64,000 bases of DNA from NCBI RefSeq assembly GCF_001613165.1, contig NZ_BDBV01000002.1, forward strand, positions 39,219 to 103,218. The letters are read 5' to 3'. Position 1 is the first letter of the stretch. The number at the start of each line of letters is the position of its first letter. Positions 1 through 7,403 of the stretch are shown here, piece after piece. Both the position numbers and the translations under genes were made by a program. Origin of the DNA: Nocardia mexicana NBRC 108244. GTDB lineage: Bacteria > Actinomycetota > Actinomycetes > Mycobacteriales > Mycobacteriaceae. The notes under the pieces are model-generated. The model made no database searches and was not told where the DNA came from. It saw nothing but the letters and a program-made list of their open reading frames with translations.

Positions 1-538
1 TGTGCGCGGACGGGGCCAGCCGCAGCACCGCCCGCTCGCCCGCCAGTTTGGATCGCCCGTAGACGCTCGTGGGGCCGGTCGGATCGTCGGGTTCGTAGGG
101 CTTGTCGGCGGTCCCGTCGAATACGTAGTCGGTGGAAAGGTGGATCAGCCCGGCGCCCACCTCGGCGCAGGCGGCCGCGAGCACGGCAGGGCCCGTCTCG
201 TTACCGGCGAAGGCGGCGTCGGGATCGGACTCCGCGGCGTCGACAGCGGTGTAGGCGGCGCAGTTCACCACCGTGTCGCCGGGACGCAGCACGTCCCGTA
301 CCGCCTCGGGATCGGTGATGTCCAGATCGCGGCGGCCCAGTGCGACGGCATCGGGTGCCAGTGCGAGCAAGGCACGACCGAGCTGACCCGCGGCCCCGGT
401 GACAACGAGCCGCCGTGCTTCCCCGGCGGCGCTCCCCGGCGACGACGCAACCTGCGCAAATACGGCACCGTCGGGCGACGGGGCGGTACCGGTCGAGGCA
501 GCGTCTCCGGGAGATGCGGGCGGGGGCACAGCAGTCAC
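1..538 (-). CDS. rfbD: dTDP-4-dehydrorhamnose reductase (RmlD), 3' end missing
   Basis: This enzyme makes the last step of dTDP-L-rhamnose synthesis, NADPH reduction of dTDP-4-keto-L-rhamnose. Rhamnose joins arabinogalactan to peptidoglycan in mycolic-acid bacteria. The reverse strand reads VVTGAAGQLGRALL (dinucleotide-binding GxxGxxG), then AAYTAVDAAE, then LSTDYVFDG, then VYGRSKLAGE carrying the YxxxK catalytic pair. All are standard for this short-chain dehydrogenase family. About 179 codons are present and the rest lies left of the window. The GTG start at 538 is the first usable one and gives an unusual Ala/Pro/Ser-rich leader of about 45 residues before the Rossmann motif. A GTG four codons later is also possible. 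The gene diverges from the LCP gene. Identity is secure; the exact start is not. Confidence 0.88.
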   Translation of the reverse strand, partial: MTAVPPPASPGDAASTGTAPSPDGAVFAQVASSPGSAAGEARRLVVTGAAGQLGRALLALAPDAVALGRRDLDITDPEAVRDVLRPGDTVVNCAAYTAVDAAESDPDAAFAGNETGPAVLAAACAEVGAGLIHLSTDYVFDGTADKPYEPDDPTGPTSVYGRSKLAGERAVLRLAPSAH

Positions 539-677
539 GCGGCCAGTCTGGCACGCCGCGCCATCAGCGGTTGAACCGTCGGCGCCGCCGCGTTGGCTAG
601 CCTCGTTCCGGGGAAACCAATCACTGTACGGGGCCGTCAGGCCGGGGTTGGGCGAAATGCCCGAAAGGAACGGAAGA

Positions 678-2213
678 GTGCCGGAGAGCCGAAGTGAATC
701 GGTGCGGCCGCGCAGCGCCGGTTTGCCGCCGCTCCACGGCAATCGGGCGCGGCGGGGCGTCGGGGGACGGCCGCCGAACCGATCGGCGCGGACGCTGGCC
801 ATGGCCGCCGCCGCCATCGTGTTCGTCGTCACCGGATTCGGCTGGCACAGCGTCGACGGCCTGATCTCCGGGATCAACCGGATCGGCAACCTGGGCCTGG
901 GCGGCGCCAAGGACGGTGCCACCGACATCCTGATGGTCGGTATCGACAGCCGCACCGACGCGCACGGCAACCCGCTCAGCGACGACGAGCGGGCCATGCT
1001 GCACGCCGGCGACGAGGTCGGCACCAACACCGACACCATCGTGCTGGTTCGCGTGCCCAACGACGGCAGCTCCGCCACCGCCGTTTCCATCCCCCGCGAC
1101 TCCTATGTCGACATCCCGGGAGCCGGGATGGGCAAGATCAATTCGGCGTACGGGAACGCCAAGGAGGGCGCCCGCGCCAAGCTGCTCGCGCAGGGTAAAT
1201 CGGATGCCGACGCGGAACAGCAGTCCACCCAGACCGGGCGGCAGGCGCTGATCAAATCGGTCGCGGGTCTCACCGGGATCACCGTCGACCATTACGCCGA
1301 GGTCAGCCTGCTCGGTTTCGTCCTGCTCACCGATGCGGTCGGCGGTGTCGAGGTGTGCCTGAACGAGGCAGTCGACGAACCGCTGTCGGGCGCGGACTTC
1401 CCGGCCGGGGAGCAGCGGTTGAGCGGGCCGCAGGCGCTGAGCTTCGTGCGCCAGCGCCACGATCTGCCGCGCGGCGACCTGGACCGGATCGTGCGCCAGC
1501 AGGTGTTCATGGCGTCGCTGGTGCAGCAGACGCTGAGCGCGAGAATCCTCGCCAATCCGGGGAAGCTGCAGCAGCTCAGCGATGCGGTCGGGCGCACCAT
1601 CGTGCTCGACGAGGACTGGGATGTGGTGCAGTTCCTGCAGCAGCTGCAGGACCTGTCCGGCGGCCAGGTGAAGTTCGAGACGATTCCGGTCAAGGACCTC
1701 AACGGCAGCACCGCCGACGGCGAATCGGTGGTGAAGGTGGATCCGTCGGCGGTGAAGGCATACGTCGCGGGCATGGTCGGCGGGAAGTCCGGCGACGACG
1801 ATTCGGGCGCGGTCGCCCCGTCCAAGGTCACCGCGGACGTGTACAACGCCAGCGGCACCCCCGGCCTGGCCGGGCAGGTCGGTCAGGCGTTGGTGGGCAA
1901 GGGTTTCCGCACCGGCACGGTGGACAACTGGATCGGCGGGCCGGTGCAGAGCAGCCGGGTGCTGGCCGGTTCCACCTCCGACGAGAAGGCGAAGGCGGTG
2001 GCCAAGGCCCTGGGCGGGCTGCCCGTGATGGCGGAGTCCGGACTGCCCGAGGGGGCGGTGCGGGTGGTGATCGCCGGTGACTACTCTGGTCCGGGTTCGG
2101 CGGCGGGCAGCCTGTTCGACCTGTCCGGGTCCTCGGGGACGGGCACGGCGACTCCGGTGCCGCCGGCACCACCCATCGATGCCGGCCAGAACGGACCGAA
2201 ATGCGTGAACTGA
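678..2213 (+). CDS. lcp1: LytR-CpsA-Psr (LCP) family cell-wall ligase
   Basis: Membrane-anchored phosphotransferase expected to attach arabinogalactan to peptidoglycan outside the membrane. The 511-residue protein has a basic cytoplasmic N-terminus, one membrane segment near residues 39-57 (LAMAAAAIVFVVTGFGW), an LCP catalytic domain with the conserved arginine stretches SIPRDSYVDIPG and RQRHDLPRGDLDRIVRQQ, and a C-terminal LytR_C domain beginning near TADVYNASGTPGLAGQ. It ends in a Pro/Thr tail. The GTG at 678 was chosen because AAAGGA lies about 8 bases upstream. An ATG at 657 is the alternative. The reading frame stays open upstream to 399, but that part overlaps rmlD and is not protein-like. 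The order rmlD-LCP-TIGR03089 matches M. tuberculosis Rv3266c-Rv3267-Rv3268, which supports the symbol. Confidence 0.88.
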   Translation: MPESRSESVRPRSAGLPPLHGNRARRGVGGRPPNRSARTLAMAAAAIVFVVTGFGWHSVDGLISGINRIGNLGLGGAKDGATDILMVGIDSRTDAHGNPLSDDERAMLHAGDEVGTNTDTIVLVRVPNDGSSATAVSIPRDSYVDIPGAGMGKINSAYGNAKEGARAKLLAQGKSDADAEQQSTQTGRQALIKSVAGLTGITVDHYAEVSLLGFVLLTDAVGGVEVCLNEAVDEPLSGADFPAGEQRLSGPQALSFVRQRHDLPRGDLDRIVRQQVFMASLVQQTLSARILANPGKLQQLSDAVGRTIVLDEDWDVVQFLQQLQDLSGGQVKFETIPVKDLNGSTADGESVVKVDPSAVKAYVAGMVGGKSGDDDSGAVAPSKVTADVYNASGTPGLAGQVGQALVGKGFRTGTVDNWIGGPVQSSRVLAGSTSDEKAKAVAKALGGLPVMAESGLPEGAVRVVIAGDYSGPGSAAGSLFDLSGSSGTGTATPVPPAPPIDAGQNGPKCVN

Positions 2214-2917
2214 ACCAGACCGTCACCGAGGCCCTGCTCGATCCCATCCTCGCCCGCGACCCCGCCGGACCCCGGATCACGTATTACGACGACGCCACCG
2301 GCGCCCGCATCGAGCTGTCCGCGCTGACGCTGGCGAACTGGGCGGCCAAGACCGCCAACCTGATCCGCGACGAATTCGGCATCACGCCCGGCGGCCGGGT
2401 CGCCGTGCTGCTGCCCGCGCACTGGCAGACCGCGGCGGTGCTGCTGGGCTGCTGGTGGGCCGGCGCCGAGGTGGTGCTGCGGCCGGACGAGGACGCCGAG
2501 CTGGCGCTGGTCACCGCCGACCGGCTCACCGATGTCGAGGACGTCGCCGAGGTGGCGGCGCTGTCGCTGGATCCGATGGGCCTCCCGGTACGCGATCTGC
2601 CGCTGGGCGTCACCGACTTCGCGACGTCGGTGCGCACGCACGGCGACCAGTTCCTCCCCGGCGGGGTGGGTGTCGCCCTGGACGGCATGCCGGTCGCCGA
2701 TGTACTCGCCGAGGCCCGCAAATCCGCTGCCCGCCAGGGATTCTCCGCCGAGGACCGAGTGCTGTCCAGCACCCCGTGGGACACCCCGACCGAACTGATC
2801 GACGGCCTACTCGCCGTCTACACCGCAGGCGCCTCCCTCCTCCAGGTCGTCAACCCCGACCCCACCAAGCTCGACAACCACATCCGCACAGAACACGTCA
2901 CCACCACCCGCCCCTAA
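2201..2917 (+). CDS. TIGR03089 family protein
   Basis: A 238-residue protein resembling only the N-terminal part of adenylate-forming (AMP-ligase) enzymes. Visible segments are ITYYDDATGARIELSALTL, LANWAAKTANLIRDE and GGRVAVLLPAHWQTAAVLLG, which match the acyl-acceptor side of that fold. It lacks the P-loop-like STSGTTG motif and the C-terminal lid, so it cannot be a normal ligase. This truncated form is the usual state for the family in mycolic-acid bacteria and its function is unknown. The ATG overlaps the end of the LCP gene by 13 bp, so the two are probably translationally coupled and a cell-envelope role is likely. A palindromic repeat starts about 30 bp after its stop codon. Confidence 0.85.
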   Translation: MRELNQTVTEALLDPILARDPAGPRITYYDDATGARIELSALTLANWAAKTANLIRDEFGITPGGRVAVLLPAHWQTAAVLLGCWWAGAEVVLRPDEDAELALVTADRLTDVEDVAEVAALSLDPMGLPVRDLPLGVTDFATSVRTHGDQFLPGGVGVALDGMPVADVLAEARKSAARQGFSAEDRVLSSTPWDTPTELIDGLLAVYTAGASLLQVVNPDPTKLDNHIRTEHVTTTRP

Positions 2918-2948
2918 CCACCCCCCACCCCCCGAGCACCACGCTTCA

Positions 2949-3018
2949 CGCACGCCTTGCGCGTTCGCGCACCCGTTGCAGAGCGCTACAGGGGGTGCGG
3001 GAACACGCAGAGGGTGCG
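2949..3018. repeat. Dispersed palindromic element, copy A
   Basis: Imperfect inverted repeat with arms 2949-2981 and 2986-3018 that pair at 25 of 33 positions around the 4-base loop AGCG. Each arm carries two direct CGCACCC-type boxes about 20 bp apart. Related elements occur at 36483-36555 and 50252-50324, with a half copy at 53607-53641. All lie just beyond gene 3' ends. It could serve as a terminator or be a REP/MITE-like repeat. Confidence 0.8.
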
Positions 3019-3161
3019 GCGAGGGCTGGTGCGGGACTTGACGCGACGGACTGGTCGGTTGTCCTACCCGGGTAGGGGTTGTGCTCCGACTGTGGGACGT
3101 TTCACTCCGGGGCATTGTTCCGTACGGTGAGAGCAGAGCCGGACGACGAACGGGGATGGCG

Positions 3162-4460
3162 ATGAAGCCGCGGTACTGGTTTCGGTGGTTGGTGGTGCAG
3201 GGCGGGCCGCGACTGGTGTTGAAGACCTACTCCCGGCGCGGGGAAGCGCTGGCGCAGTTGATGTCCGCACCCGCCGCGGTCGAGGATCCGGTGCCGCTGC
3301 TGGAATCGCTGCGGGCACAGGGTCGGATCGTGCGCACTCCGCTCGGGTGGGCCACGACCGATCACGAATTGTGCCGTACCGTGCTGCGCGACAACACCTT
3401 CGGTGTCGCCGCCGCCGAGGGGTTCGTACCCAAGCCGCTACGGCGCTTCATGGAGCGGACCGAGCTGCCGCCGAATCCGGTGAGCCCGCCCTCCATGCTG
3501 GTGATCGATCCGCCCGACCACACCCGGATGCGCAAGCCGGTGGCGTCGGCATTCACCCCGCGCGCGATCGGGCGGCTGCGGGAGCGCATCGAATCGGTGA
3601 CCGTGGAGCTCCTGGATGCCCTGCCGTCCGGCGGCTCCGCGGATCTGGTGGCCGCCTATGCCTCACAGGTCCCGATCGCGATCATCTCCGAGATGCTCGG
3701 CTTTCCCGACCACGAGCGCGAACGGTTTCTCGCCTGGGGTGATGCGGCCTCGCCGCTGCTGGATATCGGAACCAGCTGGCGCACCAACCGCACCGCCTCG
3801 GCCGCGATCGTGGAAATGGACCGCTACCTCGACGACCACATCGCCCGGCTGCGCCGCGAGCCCGGCGAGGACATTCTCTCCGGCCTGGTGACGGCCGGTG
3901 AGCTGGACGACCGCGAACTCAAGGCGTCGGCGACGCTGCTGATGGGCGCCGGGTTCGAGACCACCGTGAACCTCATCGGCAACGGCGTCGTCCAGTTGCT
4001 GAACCACCCCGACCAGCTGGCCCGCCTGCGCGAGGAGCCGGAGCTGTGGCCGAACGCCGTCGAGGAGGTGCTGCGCTTCGACGCGCCGGTGCAGAACACC
4101 GCGCGGATCGCCGGGCGGGACCTGGAGCTCGGCGGTGCGCCGGTGCGGGAGGGCACCACGGTCGTGTTGCTGCTCGCGGGCGCCAACCGCGACCCGAAGG
4201 TCTTCGAGAATCCGGACCGTTTCGACATCACCCGCGCCAATGCCAAAGAGCACCTGACGTTTTCGTCGGGCATCCACGTCTGCCTCGGCGCCAGCCTGGC
4301 CCGCATGGAGGGCACGTACGCGCTGCGTGCCCTGTTCGAGCGCTTCCCGGACCTGAAGCTCTCGGGCACGCCGCAGCGGCGACCACTGTTCACCCTGCAC
4401 GGCTACAGCCACCTGCCCGTCCTGCTCGGTCAGCGCGCCGAGCAGACGGCCACGGTCTAG
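3162..4460 (+). CDS. Cytochrome P450
   Basis: Soluble bacterial-type P450 of 432 residues that would use an external ferredoxin and reductase. The haem-binding loop is FSSGIHVCLGASLARMEG, with the cysteine ligand in HVCLG. The I-helix oxygen-activation motif is MGAGFETTVN, and the EVLR element supplies the ExxR pair of the K helix. Length and domain order are normal. The start at 3162 has GGGGA five bases upstream. The ATG at 3156 lies too close to that site, and the longer open frame from 3081 adds residues unlike the family. The substrate cannot be read from sequence. No redox partner is adjacent, and the convergent neighbour is an esterase that gives no firm clue. Confidence 0.9.
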   Translation: MKPRYWFRWLVVQGGPRLVLKTYSRRGEALAQLMSAPAAVEDPVPLLESLRAQGRIVRTPLGWATTDHELCRTVLRDNTFGVAAAEGFVPKPLRRFMERTELPPNPVSPPSMLVIDPPDHTRMRKPVASAFTPRAIGRLRERIESVTVELLDALPSGGSADLVAAYASQVPIAIISEMLGFPDHERERFLAWGDAASPLLDIGTSWRTNRTASAAIVEMDRYLDDHIARLRREPGEDILSGLVTAGELDDRELKASATLLMGAGFETTVNLIGNGVVQLLNHPDQLARLREEPELWPNAVEEVLRFDAPVQNTARIAGRDLELGGAPVREGTTVVLLLAGANRDPKVFENPDRFDITRANAKEHLTFSSGIHVCLGASLARMEGTYALRALFERFPDLKLSGTPQRRPLFTLHGYSHLPVLLGQRAEQTATV

Positions 4461-4502
4461 AAACCGTCCTCCCCGGTCATTCCGGCGTGTTCGTGGCAGG
4501 AA

Positions 4503-6080
4503 TCAGCTGAAGCCGACGACCTGGTTGCCCCAGGCTGTGAGCAGGTCGTGGTCCGGGTCGTCGACGACGCGATCGGCGGCATCGATGACCAGGGTGGTGC
4601 GGGTGGACTCGCGGTAAGGCGGCCAGTGTTTGGAGCCGTCGAGGGCCGCGGGCACCCCGTGCTCGGCGAAGGCCAGCCAGCGGCGCATCATCCGGCCCGA
4701 TACCTCCGTCGCGGCCTTGCGGCCGCCCAGCCAGAACGTCGGATCGTGGTTCAGGGTGCCGAAATTGCCGAAGACATAGGGCAATTCGGTGGCGTGACCG
4801 GCGCCGACCCGGGCCGCCTTGAGCATCGGGGTGGCCTGGTCGAAGCGGTACATCCAGGTGCGGGTGTGGCGGGAGTGCGCATCGGCCACCCAGTGCGCGG
4901 GCATCCGGAAGGCGGCGTCGGTGGACATCGCCAGGGCGCCGCGCATCTTGTCCAGATCCGGGTAGGCGGAGGTGATTTCGGCGATGCGCTCGGCGGGCAG
5001 CTCCGGATGGTCGGCGGCCACCGCGTTCAGCATGGCGTTCACCGCGTCCGGCGTGACCGGCATGATCGGCGAGCGGAACAACCGGAACAGCGAGGCCTCC
5101 TCCCGGTTGGTGCCGATGAGCAGCGGCACCCGGTGCGAGCGGCCCTCCTGGAAGCGGTCGGTCGGATAGGCGGGCAGCAGGTCGCCGTCGACCACGGGCG
5201 CGGCCGCCAGACGGCCCGGCGACTGCAGCGGCACCTCGTCGAGCAGGATGCCCGCGGCGTCGACGATCCGCTCGATCGGGCATTCCAGCAGTTCGCTCGC
5301 CCGTTCCCGCGGCAGCTCCAGCAGATCGAGGAATCGGCGCGCCACGCCCGCCGCCCGCTCCGGTCCGAAAACCGTTGTCGCGGGTGGGCTCTGGGCGATC
5401 GCGCGGTGGAACAGCCCGGCGGCCCGCGGCGAGGTGAGCAGCGCGGTGACGCAGCCGGCGCCGGAGGACTCGCCGAAGACGGTGACATTGCCCGGATCGC
5501 CGCCGAAGGACGCGATGTTGTCACGCACCCACTCCAGGGCGGCGACCTGATCGTGCAGGCCGAGGTTGGGCACGAAGTCGTGGCCGAGGGAGGACAGGTC
5601 CAGGAAGCCGAGCGCGCCGAGCCGGTAGTTGACCCCCACCACGACGACCCCGCCGGTCTCGACGAGCTTGCCGCCGTCGTAGATGCCCTGGGCCGCGGTG
5701 CCGAGGCAGTACGCGCCGCCGTGCAGCCACACCATCACGGGGCGCGGCTCGTCGGAGGTGGCGGCGGGCGCCCAGACGTTCACCCACAGGCAGTCCTCCC
5801 CCATCCGCAGGCCGGAGTCCACCGGCACCATGGCGCCCATCGACTGCGGGGCGATCTCGCCGAACTCCGTGCAGTCGCGCGTCCCGTCCCACGGCTCGGG
5901 CGGCTGGGGGCGGCGGAACCGCTTCGGTCCGGCGGGTGCGGCCGCATAGGGAATGCTGCGCCAGACGTGCACCGATCCTTCCCGCACACCGCGCACGTCG
6001 CCGGCCGTGGTCCGCGCGACGGGTCCGGGACCCACTTCATCCATGCCCGGGGCTGCCGGCTCGAAGTATTGAGTGCTCAT
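4503..6080 (-). CDS. Type-B carboxylesterase/lipase
   Basis: An alpha/beta hydrolase of 525 residues in the carboxylesterase type-B family, which hydrolyses ester bonds in lipids or xenobiotics. The oxyanion-hole segment WLHGGAYCLG lies near residue 120 and the nucleophile elbow FGESSGAGC near residue 205. The N-terminal half also shows the family pattern GVNYRLGALGFL and NLGLHDQVAALEWV. No signal peptide is evident, so it is probably cytoplasmic. The ATG at 6080 is strongly supported by AGGAGG eight bases upstream, which rules out the longer open frame to 6494. It is transcribed towards the P450 with a 42-bp gap between stop codons. Confidence 0.92.
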   Translation of the reverse strand: MSTQYFEPAAPGMDEVGPGPVARTTAGDVRGVREGSVHVWRSIPYAAAPAGPKRFRRPQPPEPWDGTRDCTEFGEIAPQSMGAMVPVDSGLRMGEDCLWVNVWAPAATSDEPRPVMVWLHGGAYCLGTAAQGIYDGGKLVETGGVVVVGVNYRLGALGFLDLSSLGHDFVPNLGLHDQVAALEWVRDNIASFGGDPGNVTVFGESSGAGCVTALLTSPRAAGLFHRAIAQSPPATTVFGPERAAGVARRFLDLLELPRERASELLECPIERIVDAAGILLDEVPLQSPGRLAAAPVVDGDLLPAYPTDRFQEGRSHRVPLLIGTNREEASLFRLFRSPIMPVTPDAVNAMLNAVAADHPELPAERIAEITSAYPDLDKMRGALAMSTDAAFRMPAHWVADAHSRHTRTWMYRFDQATPMLKAARVGAGHATELPYVFGNFGTLNHDPTFWLGGRKAATEVSGRMMRRWLAFAEHGVPAALDGSKHWPPYRESTRTTLVIDAADRVVDDPDHDLLTAWGNQVVGFS

Positions 6081-6163
6081 CTTCCGCACCTCCTCGTACT
6101 CCCTTCCAACGAGAGTACGTCCGAGATCATGTCCGACGGCTGTATCGATTCGGTGACACCCGG

Positions 6164-6436
6164 TCAGGCGCGATCGATGTGGCCGAGGTCGCGATCGGGA
6201 TCGATGCGATCGCGGACCCGTTGCTTGAGTACCGCGATCTCGGGAAACCCGCCGTCGGCTTTGCGTTCCCAGATCTGTTCGCCGTCGAGCGTGATGCGGA
6301 AGACCCCACCCGAACCCGGAACCAGGGCCACCTGCGACAGCTCCGTGCCGAAGGTGCTCAGCAATTCCTGGGCCATCCAGCCCGCCCGTAACAGCCAGCG
6401 GCACTGGGTGCAGTACTCGATCGCGACGTGTGGCAT
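6164..6436 (-). CDS. SelT/SelW/SelH (Rdx) family redox protein
   Basis: A 90-residue thioredoxin-like protein. The N-terminus reads VAIEYCTQCRWLLRAGWMAQ, giving a CxxC redox pair at residues 9-12. This is the cysteine counterpart of the selenocysteine motif in eukaryotic selenoprotein W. The remainder (GVFRITLDGEQIWERKADGGFPE) fits the family fold. Its biological role is not established; a thiol redox function is inferred from the motif. It sits between the esterase and the YchJ-like gene on the same strand, with enough spacing for its own promoter. Confidence 0.88.
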   Translation of the reverse strand: MPHVAIEYCTQCRWLLRAGWMAQELLSTFGTELSQVALVPGSGGVFRITLDGEQIWERKADGGFPEIAVLKQRVRDRIDPDRDLGHIDRA

Positions 6437-6586
6437 ATCCGAACCCTACGCGAGGCATCGGGGGCGGATTTGCGTGAAAACTTTCTTCCAGCAACCCCTT
6501 TGCTTCGGTCCCGTCGTATTTCTATCCGGAACATTATGAGCGCGGCGGGACGATCGCAACCCTTGTGAGCACATTCATAGCAAACG

Positions 6587-6988
6587 TTACAATTCGATAT
6601 CACCATCGATGTACACCCAGGCGCCGCGCTCCCTGGCAAACCTGCTGCATTCGTGCAGGAACCCCCGCTGGTCCCCGTCCCGGTAATGGGCGCGGAATTC
6701 GACGATGCCGGTGTTGTCGAACGGTCCGCCCTGCTCGGTGCGCTCGATTTCCAGGAACAGCCAGCGCCGCCGCGGGTCGAGGGTCAGCCGCCGCGGCCTG
6801 GTGCGGGGGTGCCAGGTTTTCATCAGGTAGTCGGCGTCGCCGACGGCGAAGGCCGTATACCGCGACCGCATCAGCGCCGCGGCGGTCGGGGCGGGCCCGC
6901 TGCCGTCCAGGCGGGGTCCGCAACACTCGACGAACGTCTCGCCGCTGCGGCAGGGGCACGGTGCGGTCACGGCGGGACGATCGGGCAT
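6587..6988 (-). CDS. YchJ family zinc-binding protein (SEC-C motif)
   Basis: A 133-residue protein of the YchJ/UPF0225 family. The N-terminal CPCRSGETFVECCGP is the SEC-C zinc motif, also found at the SecA C-terminus. It is followed by the family signature LMRSRYTAFAVGDADYLMKTWHP and by WLFLEIERTEQGG and FLHECSRFARERGAWVYIDG. The function is unknown. Homologues are usually single genes. Here it is the last of three same-strand genes (ATPase, small helical protein, this gene), with only 7 bp from the previous stop to its start, so it may be co-transcribed with that pair. Confidence 0.9.
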   Translation of the reverse strand: MPDRPAVTAPCPCRSGETFVECCGPRLDGSGPAPTAAALMRSRYTAFAVGDADYLMKTWHPRTRPRRLTLDPRRRWLFLEIERTEQGGPFDNTGIVEFRAHYRDGDQRGFLHECSRFARERGAWVYIDGDIEL

Positions 6989-6995
6989 TCGTCGA

Positions 6996-7403
6996 TTATC
7001 CAGAGCTCGCCGATATGTCCGCGGCGCGGCCCAGCCCCTCCAGTTCCTCGGTCAGCCGGGTGGTTTCGTCGTACCAGCCACGCAGCTCGACGACCGTCGG
7101 CGCCAGCTCGTAGTCCTGGTGGTGCCCCGCCCGCGACAGCGTCGCCCACAGCGCGGCGATCCGGGCGGCGGTATCGGCGCCGGTATAGGACTCGAGGGCC
7201 AGCAGTTGCGCCCGCATGCTGCAGCGCGCCAGCGGCGGCGCCACCCGCAGCCACAGCTGATCGATGGACTGCTCCAGCACGATGCGCAGGATCCATACCG
7301 TCGCGCGCGACCACAGCCCGCCCGCGTCGGTGACCGAGCCGCGCAGCAGCTCGTCGGCGGCGGCCAGGCGCTCGGCCACGGTCGGGGTCAGGGATTGATC
7401 CAC
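6996..7403 (-). CDS. Small helical protein coupled to SMC-like ATPase
   Basis: A 135-residue, mostly alpha-helical protein of unknown function. Notable stretches are VAERLAAADELLRGS, WILRIVLEQSIDQLWLRV and RAGHHQDYELAPTVVELRGW. The helical layout and the RAGHH group resemble a HEPN-type fold, but the classical R-x4-6-H RNase motif is not clearly present, so that is only a suggestion. The GTG start overlaps the end of the ATPase gene by 16 bp in another frame, a strong sign of translational coupling and of a shared complex. A longer open frame to 8381 exists but is antisense-like sequence inside the ATPase gene. Confidence 0.72.
   Translation of the reverse strand: MDQSLTPTVAERLAAADELLRGSVTDAGGLWSRATVWILRIVLEQSIDQLWLRVAPPLARCSMRAQLLALESYTGADTAARIAALWATLSRAGHHQDYELAPTVVELRGWYDETTRLTEELEGLGRAADISASSG

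Noticed and set aside
3081..3161. A longer P450 starting at 3081
   Set aside because: The added 27 residues do not resemble P450 N-termini, and the ribosome site lies just before 3162.
4548..6539. A 663-codon plus-strand frame opposite the carboxylesterase
   Set aside because: Antisense shadow. The minus strand has a clear esterase with a Shine-Dalgarno site and catalytic motifs.
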